Shown here: one piece after another, positions 9,010-16,936 of the stretch
How positions within the stretch are numbered: position 1 is the first letter of the stretch
Layout of the letters: each line of letters opens with the position of its first letter
Assembly: GCF_900187985.1 (NCBI RefSeq)
Contig: NZ_FZOA01000007.1
Span: 1-64,000 of the forward strand
Direction of reading: 5' to 3'
From: Methylobacillus rhizosphaerae
Lineage (GTDB): Bacteria > Pseudomonadota > Gammaproteobacteria > Burkholderiales > Methylophilaceae
Length of the DNA: 64,000 nt
Translations under genes and position numbers: made by a program
The notes under the pieces: model-generated
What the model was told of the DNA's origin: nothing
Seen by the model: only the letters and a program-made list of their open reading frames with translations
Database searches by the model: none

Positions 9010-9999
9010 TTATTTGTTGCTGTAAATCTGGTCAAAAACGCCACCATCGGCAAAATGCGTTTTCTGTGCTTTCTGCCAGCCACCGAATATTTCATCGACA
9101 GTGAATAATGCCAGCGGCTTGAACTGTGCCTGGTTGGCAGCCAGGACTTCGGCTGAGCGTGGGCGTAGATAGTGGCGTGCGGCAATTTCCTGCCCTTCTT
9201 TCGAGTAGTGAAAGTCCAGGTAGGCTTGAGCCACTGTCCGGGTCTTGCGCTTGTCTACCACCTTGTCCACAAGTGCGACCGGGTTTTCTGCCAGGATGCT
9301 GGAAGAAGGGTAGACCACGTCGAAGTGATTATTGCCAAGCTCCTTGCTGATCAGGAACACTTCATTTTCAAATGTCAGCAGCACATCACCGATCCCGCGT
9401 TGTGCAAAAGTAGTGGTCGCTCCGCGACCTCCGGCATCCAGCACTGGCACATTTTTGAACAGGCGTGACACAAAATCACGTGCCTTGACTTCATCACCGC
9501 CTTGCTTGATGACATAGCCCCAGGCAGCGAGGTAACTATAGCGGCCATTACCGGATGTCTTGGGATTGGGGATGATGACGCCTACACCTGGCTTGGCCAG
9601 GTCATCCCAGTCCTTGATCTGCTTGGGATTGCCCTTGCGTACCAGGAACACGGTAGTCGAAGTTGTGGGAGAGCTGGCGTTAGGCAGTCGTTTCTGCCAA
9701 TCGGCTGGAATCAGCTTGCCGCGTTCGAACAGGATATCAATATCATTGCTCTGGTTCATGGAGATGATGTCAGCCTGCAGCCCATCTGCCACCGCCCGAG
9801 CCTGTTTGCTGGAGCCGCCATGGGATTGATTGACGGTGACGGATTCCCCAGTTTTTTGCTTCCAGTACTTGGTGAATGCGGGGTTGAATTCCTTGTAGAA
9901 TTCGCGTGTCACGTCATAGGAAACGTTGAGCAGGGTCGTATCGGCATGGGCGAGACCGGCGCTTAACAGTAGGCTGATTGCGATTATTTTTCTTAACAT
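9010..9999 (-). CDS. sbp: Periplasmic sulfate-binding protein (first copy)
   Basis: This exported binding protein of about 329 residues has a signal peptide (MLRKIIAISLLLSAGLAHA). The family landmarks LLNVSYDVTREFYKEFN, SHGGSSKQARAV, GNPKQIKDWDDL and NPKTSGNGRYSYLAAWG line the sulfate pocket in this family. It feeds sulfate to CysTWA. The ATG at 9999 is preferred because a GAGGCTTC ribosome site precedes it. It diverges from the serine acetyltransferase/encapsulin operon across a 360-nt AT-rich intergenic region. A paralogue of similar design lies at 15521. Confidence 0.93.
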   Translation of the reverse strand: MLRKIIAISLLLSAGLAHADTTLLNVSYDVTREFYKEFNPAFTKYWKQKTGESVTVNQSHGGSSKQARAVADGLQADIISMNQSNDIDILFERGKLIPADWQKRLPNASSPTTSTTVFLVRKGNPKQIKDWDDLAKPGVGVIIPNPKTSGNGRYSYLAAWGYVIKQGGDEVKARDFVSRLFKNVPVLDAGGRGATTTFAQRGIGDVLLTFENEVFLISKELGNNHFDVVYPSSSILAENPVALVDKVVDKRKTRTVAQAYLDFHYSKEGQEIAARHYLRPRSAEVLAANQAQFKPLALFTVDEIFGGWQKAQKTHFADGGVFDQIYSNK

Positions 10000-10296
10000 T
10001 GAAGCCTCATGAATGGGGAACGGGATGAGAGGCACTATAGATAGGTTTAAAAATAATGTAAAAGAATATAGTTGAATATATTTAACATTAAAAGTTATTT
10101 AATGAGGGATTCTATATTTTTATTAATTCTATATGTATAATCATTTCGAATAATGAATTGTCTTCCATTGCTGGGGATTTTGCTGCAACATTATTCACTA
10201 ATGCGCAGCGATTGGTGGAGATCACCACTTGATACCGCAAGATTGAGACAATCACACAATTTGGAATGAGTTAGCACACGCTGACCGGACAACCGG
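10000..10296. promoter_or_regulatory. Divergent intergenic region between sbp and the encapsulin operon
   Basis: This AT-rich region should hold promoters for both directions. It contains a perfect 7-bp inverted repeat, CATTAAA-N5-TTTAATG (10086-10104), and several TATAAT-like hexamers (for example around 10135-10142). No precise start site can be assigned by eye. From about 10200 the sequence is less AT-rich and leads into a strong terminator hairpin, as expected for a transcribed leader. Confidence 0.4.
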
Positions 10297-10333
10297 AAGC
10301 CAGTGAGTCCTGAGGGACTCACTGGCTTTTTTT
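10297..10333 (+). terminator. Intrinsic terminator in the leader of the serine acetyltransferase operon
   Basis: The perfect stem AGCCAGTGAGTCC / GGACTCACTGGCT with a 3-nt loop is followed by TTTTTTT. It lies only 28 nt before the start of the serine acetyltransferase gene and reads towards it. It therefore either ends a short upstream RNA (small RNA) or acts as an attenuator or riboswitch expression platform. A short CCGG-ACAA-CCGG hairpin directly precedes it. No known riboswitch class was recognised. Confidence 0.8.
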
Positions 10334-10360
10334 GTTTTTGGCTTCATGCAGGAATATTGG

Positions 10361-11317
10361 ATGAGTGTAAGTGAGCAGAATCAGGAGTCTGGTGACGATT
10401 TGGCTATCAGCCAGATCGTGAAACAGTTGCGCGATGTCAGGCAGGCGTCTCTAGAGCATCGCAACCGATTGAACAGGCCGCCCAAGCTGCCTGCGCGCAA
10501 GGCGTTATCCGAAGTGGTGGATGGGATAGGCGCTGCGCTGTTCCCCAACCGACTGGGTATGCCGGATTTGCGTGAAGAGGGCATAGATTACTTTGTCGGT
10601 CATACATTGGATGTAGCCCTGCGGGAGCTATTGGTGCAGGTCAGGCTGGAGTTGAGGCTGATAGATGATGCCGTGAATCATCAGCGTAGCCCGCATGAAC
10701 AGGCCATGCAGTTGGTGCGTGATTTCGCGTTGCAGTTACCGGCAGTGCGTCAGTTGCTGGATAGCGATATACGTGCCGCGTATGAGGGTGATCCTGCCGC
10801 TCGCAGTGTGGACGAGGTACTGGTGTGCTATCCCGGTATCAACGCGATCATTCATTACCGTATTGCCCATGTGTTGCATCAGCTGGGTGTGCCGTTGATT
10901 GCGCGCATGATCACTGAGATTGCCCATTCCGCCACTGGGATTGATATTCATCCCGGCGCGCAGATTGCCGAAGGATTTTTCATTGACCATGGAACCGGGG
11001 TCGTTATCGGTGAAACCAGCATTATCGGGCGCAATGTCCGGGTCTATCAGGCCGTGACTCTGGGAGCCAAGCGCTTTCCCGTTGATGCCGATGGCAGCCT
11101 GGTCAAGGGCAATGCACGTCATCCAGTGGTGGAGGATGACGTGGTCATCTACGCTGGCGCCACGATACTGGGGCGCATCACGATTGGCCGCGGTTCAGTG
11201 ATCGGCGGCAATGTCTGGCTCACTTACAGTGTGCCCGCCAACAGCAATATTACCCAGGCGCAGATGAGGGAAGGAGCGCCCACAGGCCAGCGTGCTGGCA
11301 CTGTGACTCATCAATGA
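10361..11317 (+). CDS. epsC: Serine O-acetyltransferase (EpsC/SrpH type)
   Basis: This 318-residue enzyme makes O-acetylserine from serine and acetyl-CoA, the carbon acceptor for cysteine synthesis. The C-terminal left-handed beta-helix shows the hexapeptide pattern (TGIDIHPGAQIAEGFFID, HGTGVVIGETSIIGRNVRVYQAVTLGA), including the catalytic His region. The long N-terminal helical part (about 150 residues) fits the EpsC/SrpH branch rather than short E. coli CysE. ATG 10361 has AGGA 7 nt upstream; an ATG at 10346 is less well placed. It is followed within 60 nt by the encapsulin and its desulfurase, giving one operon for cysteine formation and breakdown. Confidence 0.92.
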   Translation: MSVSEQNQESGDDLAISQIVKQLRDVRQASLEHRNRLNRPPKLPARKALSEVVDGIGAALFPNRLGMPDLREEGIDYFVGHTLDVALRELLVQVRLELRLIDDAVNHQRSPHEQAMQLVRDFALQLPAVRQLLDSDIRAAYEGDPAARSVDEVLVCYPGINAIIHYRIAHVLHQLGVPLIARMITEIAHSATGIDIHPGAQIAEGFFIDHGTGVVIGETSIIGRNVRVYQAVTLGAKRFPVDADGSLVKGNARHPVVEDDVVIYAGATILGRITIGRGSVIGGNVWLTYSVPANSNITQAQMREGAPTGQRAGTVTHQ

Positions 11318-11374
11318 AACTCATCAAATATCAACAATAGAAACCTGGATTGATTTTTCAAAGGAGAGTATTAA

Positions 11375-12292
11375 ATGACAGATATTCATCAGGGCCAAAC
11401 CGCATTGGGTGATGTCGCCGCCCGCACGCTGGCCAATGCTACCAAAACCGTGCCCATGCTGGGTGCCATCACGCCGCGCTGGCTGGTGCACCTGTTGCAA
11501 TGGGTTCCGGTCGAAGCCGGTATCTACCGCGTCAACAAGGTCAAGGACAATCACCATGTCGAGGTGGATTGCTCCAACAAGGACGAACGCGAACTGCCTG
11601 CCACTTTCGTGGATTACGAGGAGTGGGGTCGTGAATATGTGCTGAATGCCGTCAATACGGTAGTTGACGTGCATACCCGTATTTCTGATCTCTACAGCAG
11701 CCCGCACAACCAGATCCGTGAGCAATTGCGCCTGACCATCGAGACGGTGAAAGAGCGCCAGGAGAGTGAGCTGATCAATAACAAGGAATACGGTTTGCTA
11801 CATAACGTAGCAGAGGGCCAGAAGGTGAAATCTCGCACCGGTGCGCCAACACCTGATGATTTCGACGAACTGATTTCCCGTGTGTGGAAAGAGCCGGCAT
11901 TCTTCCTTGCACATCCTCAAGCCATTGCTGCCTTTGGCCGCGAGTGCACTCGCCGTGGCGTGCCGCCGCCGACTGTCAGCCTGTTCGGTTCCCAGTTCAT
12001 CACCTGGCGTGGCATCCCCCTTATCCCGTGCGACAAGCTGCGCGTGACCAAGGGCAAGACCAATATCCTGCTGTTGCGTACCGGTGAAAGCCGCCAGGGT
12101 GTGGTGGGCCTGTATCAGCCCAACCTGCCGGGCCAGCAGAGCATGGGTCTGTCCGTCCGCTTCATGGGCATCAATCACAAGGCAATTGCTTCCTACCTGG
12201 TTTCCCTTTATTGCTCGCTGGCGGTGCTGACCGAGGATGCGATTGCCGTGCTCGAGAATGTCGACGTAGGCAACTACTATGACTACAAGTAA
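11375..12292 (+). CDS. srpI: Family 2A encapsulin shell protein (SrpI-like)
   Basis: This 305-residue protein (MTDIHQGQTALGDVAARTLAN ...) resembles SrpI, the sulfur-regulated protein of cyanobacteria. SrpI is now known as a family 2A encapsulin: an HK97-fold protein that self-assembles into a hollow shell. Length, the RWLVHLLQWVPVEAGIYRVNKV N-terminal arm region and the RTGESRQGVVGLYQPNLPGQQSMGLSVRF stretch fit that group. A strong AAGGAGA ribosome site precedes the ATG. The next gene starts 14 nt before this stop and encodes the expected cargo. In the family the shell encloses cysteine desulfurase. No other cargo candidate is adjacent. Assignment is by recognition and context, not by a profile search. 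Confidence 0.88.
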   Translation: MTDIHQGQTALGDVAARTLANATKTVPMLGAITPRWLVHLLQWVPVEAGIYRVNKVKDNHHVEVDCSNKDERELPATFVDYEEWGREYVLNAVNTVVDVHTRISDLYSSPHNQIREQLRLTIETVKERQESELINNKEYGLLHNVAEGQKVKSRTGAPTPDDFDELISRVWKEPAFFLAHPQAIAAFGRECTRRGVPPPTVSLFGSQFITWRGIPLIPCDKLRVTKGKTNILLLRTGESRQGVVGLYQPNLPGQQSMGLSVRFMGINHKAIASYLVSLYCSLAVLTEDAIAVLENVDVGNYYDYK

Positions 12293-14138
12293 CTTCAACG
12301 ACCTGTCATCATTCGAGCCGGAAGCGATTCTTGCCGCAGTGCCGGGCGAGCACCCGCGCATGGCTGCAGCCATTGCGGTGGGGCGGGAAGCACAGGCAAG
12401 CGGGCATCTGGATATTGACGAGCTGACCCGCATTGCCAATGAACTCTATGCCGAAGGTTTTCCACACAGTGCGCAAGGGTTTCCCTCCACGGCATCGCTG
12501 ACGGATTCCGCTGCGCCGTATGCAGCAGGTAGCCCAGGGATAGGCGCACCTGTGCCGCCTGCGCCTTCCGTGGTATCGGCATTGCCTGCTGGCGCACCTG
12601 CGGCGGCCAATGTCATCCCTGGCATTGAACTTGCGCAGATTGATACTCCTAGCCTTGGCGTGTCGCCATCGCAACTGCCACCGGAGTTCAGCCAGGAGAG
12701 GTTGGATGCCATCGGGCCAGCGCCTGCTTTTCCCGGCCTGGATATCAGCAGCCTGCTGGGAGGTATAGAGATTCCCTATCCAGTGGACATGCAAGGGGTG
12801 CTGGCTTCGACTGCCAATATCCCGCATCACCCGGAACAATCGTCTGCCAGCAAGGCATCGCCATATTATTTTGTGGCGGACCGTCCGGGTGTGCCGGAAG
12901 TGGCTGGTTCTGCCCACCCGCCGTTTGACGTCAACCTGGTACGCAAGGATTTTCCCATCCTGCGCGAACTGGTGAACGGCAGGCCGTTGATCTGGCTGGA
13001 TAATGCTGCTACGACGCAGAAGCCGCAGGCCGTGATCGACAGGCTGAGTTATTTCTACCAGCATGAGAACTCCAATATCCACCGCGCTGCGCATGAACTT
13101 GCCGTTCGCGCTACGGACGCCTATGAAGGCGCGCGCGAAACTGTGCGCCGTTTTATCAACGCGCCAGCAGTGGAAAACATTGTGTTCGTGCGTGGCACGA
13201 CAGAAGCGATCAACCTGGTGGCCAAAACCTGGGGCAGGAAGCATCTGGGCGAGGGTGACGAGATCATTATCACCAATCTGGAGCACCATGCCAACATCGT
13301 ACCCTGGCAGCAGCTATGCCAGGAAACCGGGGCTAAGCTCAAGGTGGTGCCAGTGGACGACAGCGGGCAGGTGCTGCTGGATGAATACCAGAAATTGCTG
13401 ACTTCACGCACTAAATTGGTTTCATTCACCCAGGTGTCCAACGCCTTGGGCACGGTGACGCCAGCGAAGGAAATGATTGCCATGGCGCATGCTGTCGGGG
13501 CGAAAGTCCTGCTCGATGGTGCGCAGTCCGTATCGCATATGCGTACCGACGTGCAATGGCTGGATTGTGATTTCTTCGTGTTCTCGGGGCACAAAGTGTT
13601 TGGTCCGACTGGCATCGGTTCTCTATACGGAAAGCAGGATGTGCTGGATGAAATGCCAGCCTGGCAGGGTGGCGGCAACATGATCCAGGACGTGACTTTC
13701 GAGAAAACCGTGTATCACGGCGCGCCCGCCAAGTTTGAGGCAGGCACCGGCAATATCGCCGATGCCGTGGGCATGGGTGCAGCGCTGGAATATGTCGAGT
13801 GTCTGGGTATGGAGAACATTGCGCGCTACGAGCATGAGCTATTGGAATATGCCACAGCGGCGCTCAACAAGGTGCCGGGCTTGCACCTGATAGGCACCGC
13901 GCGGGAGAAAGCCAGCGTATTGTCGTTCAACCTCAATGGCTACAAGAGCGAGGAAGTCGGGGCCGCCCTGAACCAGGAAGGCATTGCTGTGCGCTCTGGC
14001 CACCATTGCGCCCAGCCTATCCTGCGGCGCTTCGGTGTGGAAACCACGGTCAGGCCGTCGCTGGCGTTCTATAACACCTATGCGGAGATTGATATTTTGC
14101 AAGGGGCGTTGCTAAAACTGGTATCAGCAAGGCGGTAA
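12279..14138 (+). CDS. Encapsulated type II cysteine desulfurase (family 2A encapsulin cargo)
   Basis: This 619-residue two-part protein has residues 1 to about 210 rich in Pro, Ala, Gly and Ser, with no fold visible. That matches the disordered cargo-loading segment of SrpI-linked desulfurases. Short ordered islands recur (for example LSSFEPEAILAAVPGEHPRM near the start). From about residue 212 (PFDVNLVRKDFPIL) runs a complete SufS-type aminotransferase-fold desulfurase. The PLP lysine is K439 (FSGHKVFGPTG) and the catalytic cysteine C577 (RSGHHCAQP). It removes sulfur from cysteine as a persulfide. The 14-nt overlap with srpI implies coupled translation. Ordinary SufS is about 410 residues, so the N-terminal 200 are the distinctive addition. 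Confidence 0.93.
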   Translation: MTTSNFNDLSSFEPEAILAAVPGEHPRMAAAIAVGREAQASGHLDIDELTRIANELYAEGFPHSAQGFPSTASLTDSAAPYAAGSPGIGAPVPPAPSVVSALPAGAPAAANVIPGIELAQIDTPSLGVSPSQLPPEFSQERLDAIGPAPAFPGLDISSLLGGIEIPYPVDMQGVLASTANIPHHPEQSSASKASPYYFVADRPGVPEVAGSAHPPFDVNLVRKDFPILRELVNGRPLIWLDNAATTQKPQAVIDRLSYFYQHENSNIHRAAHELAVRATDAYEGARETVRRFINAPAVENIVFVRGTTEAINLVAKTWGRKHLGEGDEIIITNLEHHANIVPWQQLCQETGAKLKVVPVDDSGQVLLDEYQKLLTSRTKLVSFTQVSNALGTVTPAKEMIAMAHAVGAKVLLDGAQSVSHMRTDVQWLDCDFFVFSGHKVFGPTGIGSLYGKQDVLDEMPAWQGGGNMIQDVTFEKTVYHGAPAKFEAGTGNIADAVGMGAALEYVECLGMENIARYEHELLEYATAALNKVPGLHLIGTAREKASVLSFNLNGYKSEEVGAALNQEGIAVRSGHHCAQPILRRFGVETTVRPSLAFYNTYAEIDILQGALLKLVSARR

Positions 14139-14159
14139 AGCTGCGGATTCCTGTGATTG

Positions 14160-14190
14160 CCCTCACATTCATTGGATGTGAGGGTTTTTT
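14160..14190 (+). terminator. Terminator of the encapsulin operon
   Basis: The perfect 9-bp stem CCCTCACAT / ATGTGAGGG with a 7-nt loop is followed by TTTTTT, 21 nt after the desulfurase stop. Confidence 0.9.
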
Positions 14191-14346
14191 ATTGTCCTGA
14201 GTCTGAGTATCGCATCCAAGGCTGCTTGCATCAGCCGCTTATTAGCATGTTGGCGCAGCATAATCAATTACCCTTTATGATTATTGAGGTCAGCCTCTTT
14301 TCTTATCATCATGCGGGATTCGAGACTTTTTGATAGGAGAATACTG

Positions 14347-14730
14347 ATGAACATCATCACTTACGGCAAGTTTGATACCAGGAATGTAACACCAATCACC
14401 AGCGATCTGGACGGCTGGCGTCCGGTTGAAGGCTCCCCCAGCATGAAAACCTGGATTGAATATGCCGCCGAAAATGGCAAGCTGCTATCTGGTTTCTGGG
14501 AGGCGCAGCCAGGCACTTATGAAGTGACATACAATGCCGATGAAGTGGTGCATATCTTCGAAGGCGAAGCTGTGCTGACCGAGAAGGGCGGAAAATCAGT
14601 GACCTACAAGGCTGGTGACAGTTTTGTGGTGAAGGCCGGGTTCAGTGGCACCTGGAAAACGATCAAAACCATCCGCAAGATTTTTACGATCGACCTGCCT
14701 GAAGGCGTGTCTGCCCCATTTGGCGGTTAA
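14347..14730 (+). CDS. Cupin domain protein (DUF861/EutQ-like)
   Basis: This 127-residue single-domain cupin has the beta-barrel motifs SGFWEAQPGTYEVTYNADEVVHIFEGEAVLTE and GDSFVVKAGFSGTWKT. This resembles the cupin_3 (DUF861) group. The usual metal His set is reduced, so catalysis is uncertain. TAGGAG precedes the ATG. It is flanked by terminators on both sides (14160-14190 and 14751-14779), so it is an independent transcript within the sulfur island. Substrate unknown. Confidence 0.82.
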   Translation: MNIITYGKFDTRNVTPITSDLDGWRPVEGSPSMKTWIEYAAENGKLLSGFWEAQPGTYEVTYNADEVVHIFEGEAVLTEKGGKSVTYKAGDSFVVKAGFSGTWKTIKTIRKIFTIDLPEGVSAPFGG

Positions 14731-14750
14731 TACTGCTTGAATCTGCCATA

Positions 14751-14779
14751 GCCCTGGTTGCAAAGACCAGGGCTTTTTT
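14751..14779 (+). terminator. Terminator after the cupin gene
   Basis: The stem GCCCTGGT / ACCAGGGC is followed by TTTTTT, 20 nt after the stop. Confidence 0.88.
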
Positions 14780-14792
14780 GTTGCGCTTTCAT

Positions 14793-14820
14793 AAAAAAAT
14801 GCCGGCGCGGGGCCGGCAAA
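14793..14820 (-). terminator. Terminator of the oscA-sbp-DUF2325-mop operon
   Basis: Read on the minus strand, the stem TTTGCCGGCC / GGCCGGCA-like is followed by TTTTTTT, about 40 nt after the mop stop. It is convergent with the cupin terminator. Confidence 0.8.
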
Positions 14821-14859
14821 GCGAGAGGAGATAGAGGTCAAAACAAGCAGTAGGCTGCT

Positions 14860-15075
14860 TTATATCTTGGCGAGAGAAACTTCAGTGGCCTTGATGAGCG
14901 CCAGCACTTCAGTACCTACCTGCAGGTTCAGTTCATTGACGGAGCGGGTGGTGATGACAGAAGTGACGATACCGACTGGTGTTTCTACGTCGATTTCCGA
15001 GACAACCGGGCCGAGGACAATTTCCTTGATACGGCCACGAAACTGGTTACGGACGTTGATGGCATGAATGGACAT
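14860..15075 (-). CDS. mop: Molybdenum-pterin/molybdate-binding protein (molbindin, TOBE domain)
   Basis: This 71-residue single TOBE/Mop domain has the typical N-terminal SARNQF-like motif (here INVRNQFRGRI) followed by VVSEIDVETPVGIVTSVIT and TEVLALIKATEVSLAK. Molbindins assemble as hexamers that store oxyanions such as molybdate. Here it is the last gene of an operon led by oscA and a sulfate-binding protein. It may buffer molybdate because sulfate transporters also take it up, or bind another oxyanion. That interpretation is inferred. Confidence 0.88.
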   Translation of the reverse strand: MSIHAINVRNQFRGRIKEIVLGPVVSEIDVETPVGIVTSVITTRSVNELNLQVGTEVLALIKATEVSLAKI

Positions 15076-15113
15076 GGTGAATACTCCTTATTGAGTTGCG
15101 CTGTGACTATGAT

Positions 15114-15449
15114 TTAGTGGAGAGCCTGGTGGAAGGTCACCCTACATTCATCCTCCGTGTCATGGGCTGGATGCAATTGTCTGAGCCGGGTGCGCAGCGC
15201 AGCTGGGCCGTTGGGGGTGTAGACGATCCTGACACCGCGCTTGGCTGCGCTCTGCTTGATCTTATGCGTGAAGGTATGGCTGATCCAATCGGTCACCAGC
15301 ACGATCAGCTCGGTATCGTGCGGAATGATTTTCTTGCCATCACCCACTTTACGCCCCGACCAGTGGTTGATATGGGTAATGCCGAAGTTGGATAGCTCCT
15401 GCTTGATACCATCGATCTGGTCGCCGCCGACAATTAACGCTGTACTCAT
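15114..15449 (-). CDS. DUF2325 domain protein
   Basis: This 111-residue soluble protein (MSTALIVGGDQIDGIKQEL ...) has a Rossmann-like start (ALIVGGD), a SGRK motif and an ELIVLVTDWISH strand. These match the DUF2325 family, whose function is unknown. GGAGA precedes the ATG. It lies between sbp and mop on the same strand, 38 nt from mop, so it is probably part of the sulfur-starvation operon. The upstream 71-nt gap contains a strong hairpin without a T-run. Confidence 0.78.
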   Translation of the reverse strand: MSTALIVGGDQIDGIKQELSNFGITHINHWSGRKVGDGKKIIPHDTELIVLVTDWISHTFTHKIKQSAAKRGVRIVYTPNGPAALRTRLRQLHPAHDTEDECRVTFHQALH

Positions 15450-15473
15450 GATCAGAGTCTCCTGTTGTTCGGG

Positions 15474-15498
15474 AAGGTGCCGGATTTTGTCCGGCACC
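15474..15498 (-). other. Intercistronic hairpin between sbp and DUF2325
   Basis: GGTGCCGGA / TCCGGCACC with a 5-nt loop lies between two co-directional genes. There is no U-tract in either direction, so it is more likely an RNA-stability or processing hairpin protecting the upstream sbp message than a terminator. Confidence 0.5.
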
Positions 15499-15520
15499 AC
15501 TCCTGGTTAATCAATGTGCT

Positions 15521-16531
15521 TTACTGCTGGTAAATCTGGTCGAATGTGCCGCCATCGGAAAAGTGGGTCTTCTGTGCCTTCTGCCAGCCGCCAAACTCTG
15601 CATCGATAGTGATCAGGTTCAGCTTGGGGAAGACCTTTTCATATTTCTTGGCTACTGATTCCAGGCGTGGACGATAGTAGTTCTTGGCTGCAATTTCCTG
15701 GCCTTCTTCACTGTATAAATGTTCAAGGTAGGCTTCAGCAATTTTCCGGGTGCCACGCTTGTCCACTACCTTGTCCACGACAGAAACAGATGGTTCGGCG
15801 AGGATGGAGAGGGAAGGCGCCACGATCTCGAACTTGTCCGGTCCTAGCTCTTTTTGTGCGAGGAAAGCTTCGTTTTCCCAGGCCAACAGCACATCGCCAA
15901 TGCCACGCTCGACAAAAGTGGTAGTTGAGCCGCGTGCACCGGAATCCAGCACTGGTACATTCTTGAGTATCTTGCCTACGAACTCGCGGGTCTTGGCTTC
16001 ATTATTACCAAATTTCTTCTGGGCATAAGCCCAGGCAGCCAGGTAATTCCAGCGTGCGCCGCCAGAAGTCTTGGGGTTGGGAGTGATGACTTTGATGCCG
16101 GACTTGGCCAGGTCGTCCCAATCCTTGATGTTCTTGGGGTTGCCCTTGCGCACCAGGAACACGATGGTGGAGGTGTAGGGGGAGCTGTTGTCCGGCAGGC
16201 GCTTGATCCAGTCTTTTGGGATCAGCTTGGCTTTTTCCTGCAATGCATCGACATCATAGGCCAGCGCCAGCGTCACGACATCGGCCTGCAAGCCATCGAT
16301 GACAGAGCGGGCCTGTTTGCCTGAACCGCCGTGGGAAGCTTTCACCGTGACTTTGTCGCCGGTTTTGTTCTTCCAGTATTTGGTAAAGACATCGTTGTAT
16401 TCCTGGTACAGTTCGCGTGTCGGGTCGTATGACACATTCAGCAAGGTTACATCTGCAGCCAGTGTGGACAGTGGTGTGATGAGTGCTGCAACGGCAATCA
16501 GGCCGGAGAAGCGTGGAAACAGGTTTTTCAT
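15521..16531 (-). CDS. sbp: Periplasmic sulfate-binding protein (second copy)
   Basis: This 336-residue paralogue of the product at 9010-9999 has its own signal peptide ([26 protein letters not shown]). It shares the pocket motifs [41 protein letters not shown] and [17 protein letters not shown]. It lies 21 nt after oscA in an operon with no permease, so it would have to share CysTWA. Having two binding proteins suggests different affinities or ligands (sulfate versus thiosulfate) or different expression conditions. Which is which cannot be told from sequence. Confidence 0.93.
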   Translation of the reverse strand: MKNLFPRFSGLIAVAALITPLSTLAADVTLLNVSYDPTRELYQEYNDVFTKYWKNKTGDKVTVKASHGGSGKQARSVIDGLQADVVTLALAYDVDALQEKAKLIPKDWIKRLPDNSSPYTSTIVFLVRKGNPKNIKDWDDLAKSGIKVITPNPKTSGGARWNYLAAWAYAQKKFGNNEAKTREFVGKILKNVPVLDSGARGSTTTFVERGIGDVLLAWENEAFLAQKELGPDKFEIVAPSLSILAEPSVSVVDKVVDKRGTRKIAEAYLEHLYSEEGQEIAAKNYYRPRLESVAKKYEKVFPKLNLITIDAEFGGWQKAQKTHFSDGGTFDQIYQQ

Positions 16532-16552
16532 GCAGGATCCTTAGTGTGATTA

Positions 16553-16753
16553 TTAGTAATGAACAGCATTTTGTAGTGATGGTTTTGTTTTTGTAGCTTC
16601 ACTGGAAAACCGGACTTTTTCCCGGCGTTCAATCTGGGTGACGCGTCCATCGTGAACCGTGATTTCGATAGAGCCGAAACGCAACAGGTCAATGGATCTC
16701 AGGATTTCCTGGATAACTTCATCGCTTGCCTTTAGTTTGAGTTCTTGTGACAT
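16553..16753 (-). CDS. oscA: Sulfur-starvation response protein OscA (DUF2292/YezD-like)
   Basis: This 66-residue protein (MSQELKLKASDEVIQEILRS) has a KH-like pattern, IDLLRFGSIEITVHDGRVTQIERREKVRF. This is characteristic of the DUF2292 (YezD) family, which includes OscA of Pseudomonas. In that genus oscA precedes sbp and is needed for use of organosulfur compounds and for chromate tolerance. The same oscA-sbp order is present here. MSQEL is preferred over an upstream ATG at 16771 because AAAGGT is spaced correctly. It leads the operon oscA-sbp-DUF2325-mop. Confidence 0.8.
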   Translation of the reverse strand: MSQELKLKASDEVIQEILRSIDLLRFGSIEITVHDGRVTQIERREKVRFSSEATKTKPSLQNAVHY

Positions 16754-16791
16754 ACCTTTTGCCCTTGGCAATATTCAAATCAGATGGAGCT

Positions 16792-16837
16792 ACTTTAACA
16801 ATGTCTTTAAATATAAAAAAATAATTTGTTTTTATAT
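16792..16837 (-). promoter_or_regulatory. Operator/promoter candidate of oscA-sbp operon
   Basis: The box ACTTTAACAATG (16792-16803, plus-strand reading) is followed by a palindrome with 9-bp arms, ATATAAAAA (16811-16819) and TTTTTATAT (16829-16837). About 32 of 36 positions from 16792 match the region upstream of the porin gene (18662-18697). It is 40-85 nt before the oscA start, the right distance for a promoter/activator site. A LysR-type sulfur regulator is a reasonable guess but unproven. Confidence 0.55.
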
Positions 16838-16869
16838 TTTTATACAAAAAACGAATATTGAGTCGGGGC

Positions 16870-16902
16870 AAAAAAAACCGGGATAACGTGTAGTTATCCC
16901 GG
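16870..16902 (-). terminator. Terminator of the porin gene
   Basis: On the minus strand a perfect 10-bp stem CCGGGATAAC / GTTATCCCGG with a 5-nt loop is followed by eight T. It lies 34 nt after the porin stop and separates it from oscA. Confidence 0.92.
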
Positions 16903-16936
16903 TGATCTATAGGAGATATACGAGTTGGGAAAAGGG

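Noticed and set aside
12309-13289. A 326-codon antisense frame within the desulfurase gene
   Set aside because: Shadow of the conserved cargo gene. No ribosome site and no recognisable motifs.
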